Source: Sphingobacterium griseoflavum (GTDB lineage: Bacteria; Bacteroidota; Bacteroidia; Sphingobacteriales; Sphingobacteriaceae). From it: a DNA stretch of 64,000 bases. Both the position numbers and the translations under genes were made by a program. How positions within the stretch are numbered: position 1 is the first letter of the stretch; every line of letters begins with the position of its first letter. The stretch covers positions 241,406-305,405 of the forward strand of contig NZ_BNAF01000006.1 in assembly GCF_014653155.1 (NCBI RefSeq), written 5' to 3'. Positions 9,013 to 19,335 of the stretch are shown here, piece by piece. The notes below the pieces were generated by a model. That model was not told where the DNA came from and did not search any database. It worked only from the letters and a program-made list of their open reading frames with translations.

Positions 9013-10111
9013 AGGTATATGTGATGGTGTTCGTTGTTGTTGGCGGCGTTGTAAAAAACGATGCATAAACTTGCCGTAGCCGATTTGCAATTTTAGACAG
9101 CGCGCGGTTATCCATGATGGACGACCAACGGCCGGTATCCAGCCCGCGGGCTTGATGGATGATATCGTTCCAATCTGTCCGGAAGAGCTGCTCTTCGCGA
9201 ATGACTAATGCGAGCTGTAGACGCTCCAAATGTTCGGCCTTCACGTTTTGTTCGTTAAAAGGGCGGGAGGCTGGAATGCAAACCATACGCTTGCGTAACG
9301 ACGCCATTTCCATAACAGTATTGTGCCCCGCATTGCAAAAAATAATGGCAGATTGCTGAATAATCGCTAGTGGATCAGCTACATGGCCATGCACAACGAG
9401 GTTATCATAACTGTCGGCAATGTCAAGGTTTCCCAAGATATGGAGTGTGAAATGGTCTGGAAGCTGCCTGCGCAATTCGTTCACCCATTTTGCATCGAAG
9501 CTGGTGCCTCCTTTTCCGATTAACAATGCCAACTGATTTTCGTTTTCCACGGTGGGAGCAGCAACATCGCAGAATCGGGAAAAACCACCACTGTATAAGG
9601 TCTTTTCATCATACCGACCTTCTTCCAGCGCAGCACTCATGGATTTTGCATAGGGGGCAATGATACAAGCCGCGCTCTCATAGGTCAATTGATGTGGAAG
9701 ATCTTCTCGTTGACCATGCTGCCGTATAACAACAGTGGGGATGCCGCATAGGCGCGCTAACTGCGCCACTTCGCAAGATACATCAACGATGCATAGCGTA
9801 TGCGGTTCCCGTTGAAAGTGGTCCACGATCATATGGTTTCTATTTAGTAAGCCTGCCACATTTAGCGGTGAATAATGCAGGTGGCTAAGCGACTCCGTTC
9901 GCTGATAGCGATCGCTTTCTGTCGGTAAGTCGGCGGGTAGTTCGATCAGGTTTACCGATTCAGGTATCTCATCTGCATAGGCAGATAAACCTGTTCCTAA
10001 AAAGGTGATGGTACAATCGTCATGTGCTAACAATTCTTTGGCAATAGCAATTGCGCGCGTAATGTGGCCGGCACCGTGATGATGCACATAGTAGCTGAAA
10101 CTATATGGCAT
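9005..10111 (-). CDS. GT28/GT1-like glycosyltransferase (MurG fold)
   Basis: The 368-residue protein begins with YYVHHHGAGHITRAIAIAKE, the N-terminal glycine/histidine loop seen in MurG-like GT-B enzymes. A C-terminal segment has LLIGKGGTSFDAKW and IFCNAGHNTVMEMASLRKRM, the nucleotide-sugar binding signature of the GT28 C-terminal domain. It overlaps the upstream GT4 gene by 11 bases and the downstream GT2 gene by 8, so the three are translationally coupled. The acceptor is unknown; the context suggests stepwise assembly of one glycan. Confidence 0.83.
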   Translation of the reverse strand: MPYSFSYYVHHHGAGHITRAIAIAKELLAHDDCTITFLGTGLSAYADEIPESVNLIELPADLPTESDRYQRTESLSHLHYSPLNVAGLLNRNHMIVDHFQREPHTLCIVDVSCEVAQLARLCGIPTVVIRQHGQREDLPHQLTYESAACIIAPYAKSMSAALEEGRYDEKTLYSGGFSRFCDVAAPTVENENQLALLIGKGGTSFDAKWVNELRRQLPDHFTLHILGNLDIADSYDNLVVHGHVADPLAIIQQSAIIFCNAGHNTVMEMASLRKRMVCIPASRPFNEQNVKAEHLERLQLALVIREEQLFRTDWNDIIHQARGLDTGRWSSIMDNRALSKIANRLRQVYASFFTTPPTTTNTITYTYA

Positions 10112-11186
10112 ATCGAAAGAAGTTTTTATGTATTACTTCCGAAAAAAGGTGTTCATATTGTTCGACCATGGCGATCCTACAGAGGTGGGCCGTTGCATGT
10201 GTTCTACAGTTTTCCCGATCTAGTTTGCTCGCCAACTGAATGCATCGCGCAATCTCTTCCGGATCGCAAGATTTGGTTAGCACACCCGTTTGTTGGTTGA
10301 GAATGCTTGGTAACGCACCACGCGCAATACCGGCAACCGGTGTGCCGCAGGCAAGACTTTCTGCAACAACCAAACCAAACGGCTCATCCCAGCAAGGCGT
10401 GATGATGCTGACCTCCGCATGCCCAATCAACGTGTTTAACTCTGCATGTGTGCAGTGCGAAACCCATTCCGCATGATCATCCAGCAAAGGTTCGACAAAC
10501 GTTTCAAAATAGTGCCTGTCGGCAACGGAACCAGCCAGTTTGATCTTCTTTCCAGCTATCTTTGCCGCTTGGATAGCAAGATGGGTCCCTTTATCCGGAT
10601 GGATTCGACCGAACCAGAGCACATATTCTTTCGCATTGCTAGGCTGAAACGTCCACTCATCTAAATCTATGCCGTTGTTAATCACCGAGCAATCGTTGAC
10701 GTAGGGTTTCCAAGCATCTGCATTGGGCTTTGAAACCGAAACATAGGTAACATTTCCTACTTTTTGCTCTTTGGCGGTAGCACGTTTCATCTCGAAAATA
10801 GGAGGGGTGTGCAGTACGGTGACCATCGGTGTCTTGCATATGGACGACATTGTTATCGGAACGTAGTTCAAACTATTGTTGAACAAGATATCGAACCCCA
10901 TCATGTCGATATCCTGCATGAGTTCCAAATAAGCGTGATGTGTAGAAATAAAATCCTCGCTCATCTCGTGCGATCGAAATCTACTGAGGGTTTCGCGATC
11001 GTAGTCCATATCACTCATGATCGGATACACATTTAATGCGGGATCAGACAACTCGCTGGCAAACAGGGTAACTTCATGACCACGCGCTATCAAAAGCTTG
11101 GTGATATCATGTGTGAAAGCCTCCAGACCACCCATAAACGGTTTGCGAATGGGGTGTTTTAAATGTGCTATAATGCCTATTTTCAT
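10101..11186 (-). CDS. Family 4 glycosyltransferase
   Basis: This 361-residue GT-B enzyme starts MKIGIIAHLKHP with the acceptor loop FMGGLEAFTHDITKLL. The donor-binding half contains LWFGRIHPDKGTHLAIQAAK and the retaining-GT4 EX7E motif in CWDEPFGLVVAESLACGTPV. It is the first gene of the operon with the GT28-like and GT2-like genes. Its promoter must lie in the spacer at 11187-11677, which it shares divergently with the TspO-like gene. Confidence 0.87.
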   Translation of the reverse strand: MKIGIIAHLKHPIRKPFMGGLEAFTHDITKLLIARGHEVTLFASELSDPALNVYPIMSDMDYDRETLSRFRSHEMSEDFISTHHAYLELMQDIDMMGFDILFNNSLNYVPITMSSICKTPMVTVLHTPPIFEMKRATAKEQKVGNVTYVSVSKPNADAWKPYVNDCSVINNGIDLDEWTFQPSNAKEYVLWFGRIHPDKGTHLAIQAAKIAGKKIKLAGSVADRHYFETFVEPLLDDHAEWVSHCTHAELNTLIGHAEVSIITPCWDEPFGLVVAESLACGTPVAGIARGALPSILNQQTGVLTKSCDPEEIARCIQLASKLDRENCRTHATAHLCRIAMVEQYEHLFSEVIHKNFFRYAI

Positions 11187-11677
11187 ATTTCCTTTATTTC
11201 AGAACGTTACTATAACTGCCCTACACCCGTATAGTTCTATTGTGCGTACCAGCTATTTTTGCATGAATCAACCTTTGCGTACAAATAGCAGCTCATTGTA
11301 TTTAAACCGATTGACCCACGATCGCTAATAATAAACTGTCTCTGAACGAATTCCTGCATATGGATTACCGTTACAACATTTCGTGTAATTGAATTCGCCG
11401 CTAACAAATTTTCGGTAGCGTAACACAATCAGGTATTAGATGCAACGATAGAAAATAAATACGTGCCTGAATAATTCTTTGCCTAAACCCCAAACTGGTT
11501 ATGTTTGTGTGGGGCGTAAAGATTAACCCGTTTTTTGGCAAAAACAAAAAAAACCTGTTCGTAAAACCTTATGCCCATTACCGCTGTTTGCACACATGAA
11601 TAAATATGTTAAAGTGACGGGCTATAGTCCGATCATTAAAAACGTAAAATTGATCATTTATAACGCTCGAATCAGCT
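11187..11677. other. Divergent intergenic region, 491 bases
   Basis: No convincing gene is seen on either strand. It must contain the promoter of the minus-strand glycosyltransferase operon and that of the plus-strand TspO-like gene. The only promoter-like pattern I found is TTTG (11478-11481), an 18-base gap, then TATGTTTG (11500-11507), pointing right. Confidence 0.5.
11478..11507 (+). promoter_or_regulatory. Candidate Bacteroidota promoter for the TspO-like gene
   Basis: TTTG at 11478-11481 and TATGTTTG at 11500-11507 fit the Bacteroidota primary-sigma pattern TTTG-N19-TAnnTTTG with an 18-base gap. It would give a leader of roughly 165 bases. Confidence 0.35.
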
Positions 11678-12451
11678 ATGAACAAAAAAAAATATGCACT
11701 ACTGAATGGTATTGGTTTCGTACTAATGGTCATCGTGAATTACCTCTCAAATACAGGTATATTTGGGGGAAACACGATGAAGACGGTTTCTGACACTTAC
11801 TTCACCCATTTTACACCCGCGGGGTATGCATTTTCCATTTGGGGCATCATCTATTTGGGTCTGTTGGCCTTTGTGCTATACACAGGATTACCTCTGCTAA
11901 GCAACAGGATAGCAAAGCCTGTAATAGGAAAAATTGGTTGGCTCTTCTGCATATCCTGCCTGGCGAATATGCTATGGATCGTGTCTTGGCTAAGTCATTA
12001 CACGTTACTAAGTGTGGGACTGATGGTTGTTTTGTTACTCACGCTATTGGTTCTTGTCAAGAGACTAGAGCTAAATATCGTTGCGCGGAAATGGAAGGAC
12101 TATCTTTTCATCGCACTTCCATTCTCGCTTTATACGGGCTGGATATCGGTAGCCATCATTGCCAACGTTGCGTCACTTCTCGTTAAGAATGGTTGGGAAG
12201 GTTTCGGGCTTTCCGCAATGCAGTGGACGGTGATGATGATAGGCGTTGCCGGCATCGTAAACCTCTATATGGTTCTGAGAAGGAACATGCGTGCGTTTGG
12301 CGTTGTCGGCATATGGGCCTTGTTGGCGATTGCTGCCAACCAAAACAGCAATGGCTCCACCATCATTTACGCTTGTTATGCCATGTCTGGGATTCTATCC
12401 ATAGCCATACTGTTTAATTTTTTTAAGTCTTATAAACAGAAGATATCCTGA
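11678..12451 (+). CDS. TspO/MBR-like multi-pass membrane protein
   Basis: The 257-residue protein is almost wholly hydrophobic with about seven membrane spans. The pattern FTPAGYAFSIWGIIYLGLLA near residue 50 and the later NQNSNGSTIIYACY resemble the set of proteins commonly named tryptophan-rich sensory protein in Bacteroidota, distantly related to TspO. TspO proteins bind tetrapyrroles and have been linked to stress, but this member is longer and less tryptophan-rich than classical TspO, so function is uncertain. It is followed 88 bases later by an aldehyde dehydrogenase gene. Confidence 0.55.
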   Translation: MNKKKYALLNGIGFVLMVIVNYLSNTGIFGGNTMKTVSDTYFTHFTPAGYAFSIWGIIYLGLLAFVLYTGLPLLSNRIAKPVIGKIGWLFCISCLANMLWIVSWLSHYTLLSVGLMVVLLLTLLVLVKRLELNIVARKWKDYLFIALPFSLYTGWISVAIIANVASLLVKNGWEGFGLSAMQWTVMMIGVAGIVNLYMVLRRNMRAFGVVGIWALLAIAANQNSNGSTIIYACYAMSGILSIAILFNFFKSYKQKIS

Positions 12452-12539
12452 TGAAGATAAAGAGGTGATATGCGCGTACATAATGAAATCGATCTAAACA
12501 AATCTCACAAACTTACGTTACATAAATAAAGGATATAAC

Positions 12540-13937
12540 ATGGCAGGAACAACATTCAACACCATCAATCCGTATACGGAACAAGTGTTGCAGTCTTACG
12601 AAATAAACGCTACCGAAGAAATCAAAGAGCGGATAGATGCAGCAGATAAAGTTTTTCACGAGTCGTGGAAACTGCTATCGGTCGCAGATAGGGTTCCATA
12701 CCTGTCGCGTGCCGCCGACCTGATGGAAGAACAAAAGACATCATTAGCGGAGCTTGCCGCAAGGGAGATGGGCAAACCGGTAACACTAGGTGAGGGGGAG
12801 GTGGATTACTGTATCGCTATTCTCCGCTATTACGCGCGCTACGCTACCAAATACCTTAGCGATAGGCCGATTGAGGAAGTGGAACATGGTACGGCATTGG
12901 TAAGCTATGAGCCAACAGGGGTTATCCTGTCTATCCAGCCTTGGAATTTTCCATTCTCGCAGCTTGTTCGATTAGCAGCACCCAATTTGGTGGCAGGAAA
13001 CGCCATTATCGTTAAACCTGCTAAATCCACTTTCGGATGCGGCATGGCTATTCAAAAGATCTTTGACGAAGCGGGCTTTCCTCAACATCTATACAGCACT
13101 TTCTCCTTCGACAACGAAAACATCGAGGAATTGATCGCTGATAAACGGATAAAAGGCGTCGCGCTGACCGGCAGCGACGCAGCGGGAGCAAAGGTCGCGG
13201 CGATTGCCGGTAAATATGTTAAGAAAACAGTGATGGAACTTGGAGGTTCCGATCCGTTTTTGGTGCTCGAAAACGCAGATATCGACAAAGCAGTGAAGGG
13301 TGCAATATTGGGGCGCTTTGCGAATGCGGGCCAAGTCTGCACATCCTCAAAACGACTTATCGTAGTGGATGCTGTGCATGACGAATTCGTCGCTAAATTA
13401 AAGGCAGCCATAACAGATATCAAAGTAGGTGACCCTTTGGATAGCAATGTGGATATGGGGCCAATGAGTTCGGAAAAGCAGCTTGAAACCGTTCTAGAAC
13501 AGGTAAATAATAGTGTGGACAACGGAGCGACCTTGGAAATAGGCGGCCGCCGAATGGATAGAAAGGGCTACTTTATCGAGCCGACCTTATTGACAAACGT
13601 GCAGAAAGGCCAAGCGGCTTATGACGACGAAATATTCGGTCCCGTCGCTGCCGTAATTCGTGCAAAGGATCAAGATGAGGCCATAGCGATAGCAAACGAT
13701 TCGCCCTACGGTCTTGGTGGAACAATCTTCTCTGAAGATGTAGAAGAAGCGAAGGCGGTAGCAAAGAGGATAGAAACAGGTATGGTATTTATCAATAGAC
13801 CGACGACATCATCACCTGCGCTACCTTTTGGAGGAGTCAAAAACTCGGGCTATGGAAAAGAGCTCTCATGGATTGCGTTAACGGAGTTCGTCAATCGAAA
13901 ACTTATCCGCATAACGGAAATCGATGCACCTTATTAA
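12540..13937 (+). CDS. NAD(P)-dependent aldehyde dehydrogenase (succinate-semialdehyde dehydrogenase type)
   Basis: This 465-residue soluble enzyme of the aldehyde dehydrogenase superfamily contains the cofactor region IQPWNFPFSQ, the catalytic glutamate in VMELGGSDPF and the catalytic cysteine in FANAGQVCTSSKR. The length is usual for the GabD/Sad group, which oxidises succinate semialdehyde or similar short aldehydes. It heads a plus-strand run of oxidative and redox stress genes, so it may instead detoxify lipid-derived aldehydes. Substrate is inferred from family only. Confidence 0.9.
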   Translation: MAGTTFNTINPYTEQVLQSYEINATEEIKERIDAADKVFHESWKLLSVADRVPYLSRAADLMEEQKTSLAELAAREMGKPVTLGEGEVDYCIAILRYYARYATKYLSDRPIEEVEHGTALVSYEPTGVILSIQPWNFPFSQLVRLAAPNLVAGNAIIVKPAKSTFGCGMAIQKIFDEAGFPQHLYSTFSFDNENIEELIADKRIKGVALTGSDAAGAKVAAIAGKYVKKTVMELGGSDPFLVLENADIDKAVKGAILGRFANAGQVCTSSKRLIVVDAVHDEFVAKLKAAITDIKVGDPLDSNVDMGPMSSEKQLETVLEQVNNSVDNGATLEIGGRRMDRKGYFIEPTLLTNVQKGQAAYDDEIFGPVAAVIRAKDQDEAIAIANDSPYGLGGTIFSEDVEEAKAVAKRIETGMVFINRPTTSSPALPFGGVKNSGYGKELSWIALTEFVNRKLIRITEIDAPY

Positions 13938-13944
13938 GAGGAGC

Positions 13945-14052
13945 CTATTTATCCAACAGGAGATAAAGCAGGATGATAAGCCTGCCCAGTAGGTAGATGC
14001 CTGCAGGAACAAGCAAGAACCAGATCAGGTTATGTTTTTGTCTCTTGTTCAT
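13945..14052 (-). CDS. Possible 35-residue membrane protein
   Basis: A minus-strand frame from ATG 14050-14052 to TAG 13945-13947 encodes MNKRQKHNLIWFLLVPAG followed by a second hydrophobic stretch, ILLYLLLD. This gives a basic N-terminus and one long or two short membrane spans, the usual look of a small membrane protein. No family is recognised and no good ribosome site is visible, which is normal in Bacteroidota. It lies convergent to the aldehyde dehydrogenase, 7 bases after its stop. Confidence 0.42.
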   Translation of the reverse strand: MNKRQKHNLIWFLLVPAGIYLLGRLIILLYLLLDK

Positions 14053-14255
14053 TTTTCAATACGGGTTGAGTCTACCAAGAACGTTGTTTCGCACGAATCG
14101 TTTTCTGCACGTTACCTGCAGCAACACGTTAAAACATCCGATCTGCGAACATGTTAAGAAAGCCGTTCGGATATTTATTTTTGAACTTTTTTTTGTTGTT
14201 ACCGTTCGTTGGAAGATATAATGGATAATAACAGTGTCTAATTTTTATAGAAGTT

Positions 14256-14471
14256 ATGGGAACGAAAGTAGAAAATGAAACCAACGGTATTCGCGAAACG
14301 GAAAAGAAACGCGAAGGAAAGACCTACAGAGAGTTAGGATCAGTGGTAGAAAAGACGGAAAAGACAAAGGATGGAGATGCTGAAGCAGGAGTGGATCCGC
14401 AGGCCGAACAATTGAACACGATGCCAAACGATCCGACCGACAGGCCAAAGGAAAAAAAAACCAAGAAGTAG
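14256..14471 (+). CDS. Small hydrophilic, charged protein (71 residues)
   Basis: The protein is made almost entirely of charged and polar residues (Lys, Glu, Thr, Asp) with no hydrophobic core, for example RETEKKREGKTYREL and PTDRPKEKKTKK. It is probably intrinsically disordered, like many stress-induced hydrophilic proteins. A clear intrinsic terminator follows 12 bases after its stop, which supports it as a real transcription unit. The next gene is the KatE catalase, so a stress role is likely but inferred. No catalytic motif is visible. Confidence 0.65.
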   Translation: MGTKVENETNGIRETEKKREGKTYRELGSVVEKTEKTKDGDAEAGVDPQAEQLNTMPNDPTDRPKEKKTKK

Positions 14472-14483
14472 ACAAATGAAAGA

Positions 14484-14524
14484 CAGGGTGCCATCATGAA
14501 AAAGGATGTCACCCTGCTTTTTTA
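14484..14524 (+). terminator. Intrinsic terminator after the small hydrophilic protein
   Basis: The stem pairs CAGGGTG (14484-14490) with CACCCTG (14510-14516), extended inward by CATC/GATG, and is followed by CTTTTTTTA. This is a typical rho-independent terminator, so katE has its own promoter. Confidence 0.85.
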
Positions 14525-14600
14525 TTGTTAAATCGTACGTCCACGAAACTATCTCGCTCGTGTGGCGTTCTTTGCAAAATCTCAAACGAAGGATTACAAC

Positions 14601-16736
14601 ATGAAGAAGAAAACATCGACACCCCAAGGAGCAAAAGAACAAGATCTAGCTAAATGCACAACGGATGGATCCGATAACGTCATGACCACAGATCAAGGCG
14701 TGAAAATCAATAATGATGCAGATTCCCTGAAGGCTGGCGAGCGTGGTGCCAGCCTGTTGGAAGACTTTATTCTGCGTGAGAAGATTACGCATTTTGACCA
14801 TGAGCGTATCCCCGAACGTATTGTACATGCTCGCGGGAGCGCTGCACATGGGTATTTCGAGCTTTACGAAGACCTCAGTAATCTTTCGCGCGCAGGAATA
14901 TTTACGAAAGTAGGCGTCCGAACACCCGTATTTGTTCGATTTTCGACCGTCGCGGGAAGCAAGGGCTCCGCAGATTTAGCACGCGATATTCGGGGATTTG
15001 CAGTAAAATTCTATACCGAGGAAGGTATCTTTGATCTCGTAGGAAATAACACGCCTGTCTTCTTCATTCAGGATGCGATGAAGTTTCCGGATCTGATCCA
15101 TTCGGTGAAACCCGAACCCGATAATGAAATTCCACAGGCAGCATCTGCACACGATACGTTTTATGATTTTGTTTCGCTCGCTACAGAGACGTTGCACAAC
15201 CACATGTGGGCCATGAGCGATCGCGCTATACCGCGCAGCCTTCGTATGATGGAAGGTTTTGGAATACATACATTTAGGTTGATTAATGACGCCGGTAAAT
15301 CCCATTTCGTTCGGTTCCATTGGAAACCTGCGTTGGGTGTGCATTCGGTAACTTGGGATGAGGCGCTGAAGATTAATGGTGCTGATCCGGATTTCCATCG
15401 CCGCGATTTATGGGACGCTATAGAACAGGGGATTTTCCCGTCATGGGAATTAGGGTTGCAAATCATAGCGGAAGAAGACGAGCATAAGTTCGAGTTTGAT
15501 CTATTGGATGCAACAAAGCTGATTCCTGAGGAGCTGGTTCCCGTTCGTCTTGTTGGAAAAATGACATTGGATCGCAACCCGGACAATTTCTTTGCCGAAA
15601 CAGAACAGGTCGCCTTTCATCCTGGTCATATTGTGCCGGGAATCGACTTCACAAACGATCCGTTGCTTCAAGGTCGCTTATTCTCGTATACCGACACCCA
15701 GTTGTCTCGATTGGGAAGTCCTAATTTCCATGAAATACCCATCAATCGATCCGTTTCACCGGTGCATAATAATCAACGCGATGCCCAGATGCGAACCACG
15801 ATAAACAAGGGAAAAGTGGCCTATCACCCAAATACAATGGGGGGAGGCTGTCCTTTTCTTGCTAAGGCCGCCGAAGGTGGATTTACCAGTTATGAGGAAA
15901 GGATCGACGGCAAGAAGATTCGTGGTCGTTCGGAAAGCTTTAGTGATCACTTTTCACAACCGGCTCTATTGTATCGCAGCCTAGCAAAATGGGAGCAGGA
16001 GCATGTCATTAGTGCCTATTCTTTTGAGTTGGGAAAATGCTTGATCAACGCAATCAAATCACGCATGCTGTACCTTTTGGATCAAATTGACCACAGCCTA
16101 GCTTCGCGTGTTGCCGAAAATATTGGTCTGCCTATTCCAAAAGAGGTTGAGGGGCCGATCAATCGCAATATCGGCGCAGATGCAGACCCAAATTCGCAGC
16201 AACCGGGAAAAGCAAAACATTACCTAGAATCTTCGGCAGCGTTAAGTCAAGATATCAAGAAACCCACACCGATCGAGGGTCGGCAAGTGGCGGCTTTGGT
16301 AGACAACGGATTTGATATGGATACCTTTTCGGCTATCGAGGCTGCCTTGAAAGCCGAAGGAGCCCTCGTTAAGATTGTCTCTCCAAGCGGTGGCAACATT
16401 ACATGCAATAAAGGCATGAAACATAAGGTGGATGCGCCATTGTCGACAACAGAAAGTGTTTTTTATGACGCTGTATTTGTGCCATGCGGGCAGTCGAGTG
16501 TAGATAGCTTACAGGAGAACGGCAAAGCCTTAAAATTTATTAACGAAGCTGTAAAGCACTGCAAAGCCATTGCATTCGCTGGGAAAGCACTGGCGCTGCG
16601 TGACCGTACCGCAGCCAAAGATTTCCCGTCGGATAAAGCTATTTTTTCGGACGCTGATCCGAAGAAATTCGTCGATGCCATTGCGCTGCATCGAAATTGG
16701 GAAAGAGAGCCGCAGACGTCCCATATCGCCGTATAG
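14601..16736 (+). CDS. katE: Large-subunit (clade II) catalase, HPII type
   Basis: The enzyme breaks down hydrogen peroxide with heme. From the ATG at 14601 (preceded by GAAGGATTACAAC) it is 711 residues, the usual size of the large-subunit catalases. The catalytic histidine lies in [18 protein letters not shown], the asparagine in [15 protein letters not shown] and the heme-ligand tyrosine in [14 protein letters not shown]. The C-terminal 150 residues form the flavodoxin/class I glutamine amidotransferase-like domain typical of HPII ([20 protein letters not shown]). An upstream non-ATG start would add 13 residues and is less likely. It has its own transcription unit, bounded by terminators, in a stress-gene region. 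Confidence 0.97.
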   Translation: MKKKTSTPQGAKEQDLAKCTTDGSDNVMTTDQGVKINNDADSLKAGERGASLLEDFILREKITHFDHERIPERIVHARGSAAHGYFELYEDLSNLSRAGIFTKVGVRTPVFVRFSTVAGSKGSADLARDIRGFAVKFYTEEGIFDLVGNNTPVFFIQDAMKFPDLIHSVKPEPDNEIPQAASAHDTFYDFVSLATETLHNHMWAMSDRAIPRSLRMMEGFGIHTFRLINDAGKSHFVRFHWKPALGVHSVTWDEALKINGADPDFHRRDLWDAIEQGIFPSWELGLQIIAEEDEHKFEFDLLDATKLIPEELVPVRLVGKMTLDRNPDNFFAETEQVAFHPGHIVPGIDFTNDPLLQGRLFSYTDTQLSRLGSPNFHEIPINRSVSPVHNNQRDAQMRTTINKGKVAYHPNTMGGGCPFLAKAAEGGFTSYEERIDGKKIRGRSESFSDHFSQPALLYRSLAKWEQEHVISAYSFELGKCLINAIKSRMLYLLDQIDHSLASRVAENIGLPIPKEVEGPINRNIGADADPNSQQPGKAKHYLESSAALSQDIKKPTPIEGRQVAALVDNGFDMDTFSAIEAALKAEGALVKIVSPSGGNITCNKGMKHKVDAPLSTTESVFYDAVFVPCGQSSVDSLQENGKALKFINEAVKHCKAIAFAGKALALRDRTAAKDFPSDKAIFSDADPKKFVDAIALHRNWEREPQTSHIAV

Positions 16737-16754
16737 GCTGCAACGAACTTATCG

Positions 16755-16800
16755 CAAGGTGAGGCTTCAACTTTTAGAGGCCCACCTTGTGGTATTTTTT
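16755..16800 (+). terminator. Intrinsic terminator after katE
   Basis: CAAGGTG (16755-16761) pairs with CACCTTG (16783-16789), extended by GGC/GCC with one bulged A, and a run of T follows at 16794-16800. It ends the katE transcript 18 bases after the stop. Confidence 0.7.
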
Positions 16801-17023
16801 CTTATAGCGAAACCGTATTTATCGCTATAACGAGAATTTATCCCGAAAATTTCCTTATTAACCCATCTTCCAGCAGATCAGCACTTACAGATAAAACATT
16901 TCGTACCTCATTCGATCGCGTAGGAAAACCATTATTTTATTACGGCGTTCTTCTAACGAGCATACCTTAAACGCAGATACAAACTGAAAAAGCAAAATTA
17001 TTCACCCATAAACATAAAAAAAG

Positions 17024-18181
17024 ATGAAAGCAGCAGTATTTCATAAACCCGGCCACATCAGTGTAGACAACGTAGAAGATCCTAAACTTTTAGATGCGCG
17101 TGATGTTATTCTAAAAGTTACGTCTACCGCCATTTGCGGCTCAGATTTACACATTTTGAACGGTGCTGTACCGCAGAAGAATGAGCTTATCATGGGGCAT
17201 GAGTTCATGGGAATTGTGGAAGAAGTGGGCGCGGAAATTACGAATTTAAAAAAGGGTGATCGCGTTGTTGTCCCCTTTCCTATATCCTGTGGAACCTGTT
17301 TTTTCTGTACGCATGAAGCCTCTCCTGCGTGCGAAAATTCAAATTATAAGCATTACGGTCCAAACGGAGATATGTTAGACGAAAAGGGTGCGGCACTATT
17401 CGGTTACACCGATCTATATGGCGGTTATTCCGGCGGGCAAGCAGAGTATGTCCGCGTCCCTTATGCAGATATCAGTCCGCGTATTGTCCCTGAACACCTC
17501 ACGGACGAGCAGGCTCTATTTCTGACGGATATATTTCCGACGGGTTGGTCGGCGATCGATTGGGCGCAGCTGAAAGGCGGCGAGGTCGTCGCAATTTTCG
17601 GTTCGGGTCCCGTTGGCCTTATGGCACAGAAAGCAGCTTGGCTCAACGGAGCCGGTCGCGTCATCGCCATTGACCCATTGGATTATCGCCTTGAGAAAGC
17701 AAAAGCCGTTAATAACGTGGACATATTGAATCCCAACAAAGTCGATGTCATCGAAGCTATCCGGGAAATGACAAGAGGGCGGGGAGCAGACGTGTGCGTC
17801 GATGCAGTTGGGTTTGAGCCCGAACGTGGATTTTTCGACAAAGTGAAAGCATCCGTAAATTTCGAAGTGGGATCGATGAAGGTATTGGACATGTGTTTCA
17901 AAGCGGTTCGTAGAATGGGAACGGTTTCGATTGTCGGCGTTTATGGGTCAACTTACGATAATTTTCCGTTGCATCGCATCTTTGACAAAGGAATCACCAT
18001 TAAACAAGGACAAGCGCCCGTCCTCAACTACATCGATAAATTGATCGAGCTCGTGAATGCAAACAAAGTAGTATTGGATGATATTATCACGCACAGTCTC
18101 CCGCTAAGCGAAGCGGAACATGGCTACGCGATTTTCGATAAAAAAGAAGATGATTGCGTGAAAGTCGTATTGAAGCCGTAG
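17024..18181 (+). CDS. Zinc-dependent alcohol dehydrogenase (glutathione-independent formaldehyde dehydrogenase-like)
   Basis: The 385-residue medium-chain dehydrogenase has the catalytic zinc site (AICGSDLHIL, GHEFMGIVEEVG) and a structural zinc loop of cysteines (CGTCFFCTHEASPAC). The cofactor-binding domain has IFGSGPVGLMAQKAA. The insert around residues 110-140 and the VDAVGFEPER segment are typical of the threonine dehydrogenase/formaldehyde-dehydrogenase-like subgroup. It probably oxidises small alcohols or aldehydes. It is followed 102 bases later by a short-chain dehydrogenase and belongs to the stress and redox region. Confidence 0.9.
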   Translation: MKAAVFHKPGHISVDNVEDPKLLDARDVILKVTSTAICGSDLHILNGAVPQKNELIMGHEFMGIVEEVGAEITNLKKGDRVVVPFPISCGTCFFCTHEASPACENSNYKHYGPNGDMLDEKGAALFGYTDLYGGYSGGQAEYVRVPYADISPRIVPEHLTDEQALFLTDIFPTGWSAIDWAQLKGGEVVAIFGSGPVGLMAQKAAWLNGAGRVIAIDPLDYRLEKAKAVNNVDILNPNKVDVIEAIREMTRGRGADVCVDAVGFEPERGFFDKVKASVNFEVGSMKVLDMCFKAVRRMGTVSIVGVYGSTYDNFPLHRIFDKGITIKQGQAPVLNYIDKLIELVNANKVVLDDIITHSLPLSEAEHGYAIFDKKEDDCVKVVLKP

Positions 18182-18283
18182 TAGGTCATCTATCGGCTGA
18201 CGAACAGGGTCCAATGTGCCGATGGGAGGCAGCAGGTGGTTTAACTGATCGGTATAGATCAATATATTATATAGGAGACACAC

Positions 18284-19300
18284 ATGATGAATATAGGACA
18301 AGTGCTGAAAATTTCTGTAATGGGATTGATCGGAGCAGCCATGGTGCAAGCGACACGCAGGCGACTAAATCGGATGAACCTGAATGGTAAGATCGTTTTG
18401 ATTACCGGTGGTTCTCGAGGTTTGGGCTTGGCGTTAGCCAAGGAATTTGCTAGGCGCGGTGCATTGTTGGCGCTTTGTGGAAGAAGTGATAAACATTTAC
18501 AGAAAGTAGAAGAAGCGCTTCGAAGGACGGGTGCCGAGGTATTCACCCACTCCGCCGATGTGACCAATATTGCGCAGGTAGAACATCTGATGCAACAGGT
18601 GCACGCACGATATGGCCGTATAGATATCTTGATCAATAATGCTGGCGCCATGTTGGTAGGGCCAAAGGATGTTATGGAGGTGGCCGATTATAAGAAAATT
18701 ATGGAGACGAATTGTTGGTCGAGTCTCTACTGTACGCAAGCAATCGCGCCATACTTCAAAGTAGCAGGTGTCGGGCACATCGTAAATATCACGTCGATTG
18801 GCGGAAAAATTGCTGTACCGCATATGTTACCATATAGCGTGAGCAAATTTGCAATGATGGGATTAAGTCAGGGCCTTACTGCGGAGTTAGCAGCGGAGCG
18901 GATCAAGGTGACCACCGTGGTTCCCAATTTAATGCGAACCGGCAGTCCCAGAAACATCACGGTGAAGGGACATCATCGCAAAGAGTATGCGTGGTTTAAA
19001 ATTGCTGATTCACTCCCATTTTTATCGCAAAGTGCGGCGAATGCTGCGCAACAAATTGTCGATGGCATAGCCGCCGAAAAAGTTGAAATAACCTTGACTT
19101 TAACGGCAAAAATAGCAATAGCACTGCAGGCATTATGTCCATCCATCATCGCCCAAACATCGGGATTGGCGAATCGGCTGATGCCAAAAAGCCATAATGC
19201 TGTGGAAAAAAAAGGATATGAAAGCGAATCGATGCTGAGTCGCAACGCGCTGACACGAACAACGGACATGGCTGCTCAGATTTACAACCAACACGAGTAA
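18284..19300 (+). CDS. Short-chain dehydrogenase/reductase with membrane-anchor-like N-terminus
   Basis: The 338-residue protein has a hydrophobic N-terminal stretch (residues about 5-22), then the Rossmann motif TGGSRGLG, NNAG at about residue 117 and the catalytic S...YSVSK pattern. The extra C-terminal 90 residues exceed the classical 250-residue SDR length. The substrate is unknown. It follows the zinc dehydrogenase and precedes another SDR on the same strand with a 35-base gap, so the three may be co-transcribed. Confidence 0.88.
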   Translation: MMNIGQVLKISVMGLIGAAMVQATRRRLNRMNLNGKIVLITGGSRGLGLALAKEFARRGALLALCGRSDKHLQKVEEALRRTGAEVFTHSADVTNIAQVEHLMQQVHARYGRIDILINNAGAMLVGPKDVMEVADYKKIMETNCWSSLYCTQAIAPYFKVAGVGHIVNITSIGGKIAVPHMLPYSVSKFAMMGLSQGLTAELAAERIKVTTVVPNLMRTGSPRNITVKGHHRKEYAWFKIADSLPFLSQSAANAAQQIVDGIAAEKVEITLTLTAKIAIALQALCPSIIAQTSGLANRLMPKSHNAVEKKGYESESMLSRNALTRTTDMAAQIYNQHE

Positions 19301-19335
19301 ATAAGGATTGTTGAACAAAATAATAGCGTAATACA

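Noticed and set aside
9013..9090. 26-residue extension of the GT2-like glycosyltransferase
   Set aside because: It would overlap the preceding gene by 86 bases; the ATG at 9012 fits the GT-A fold start.
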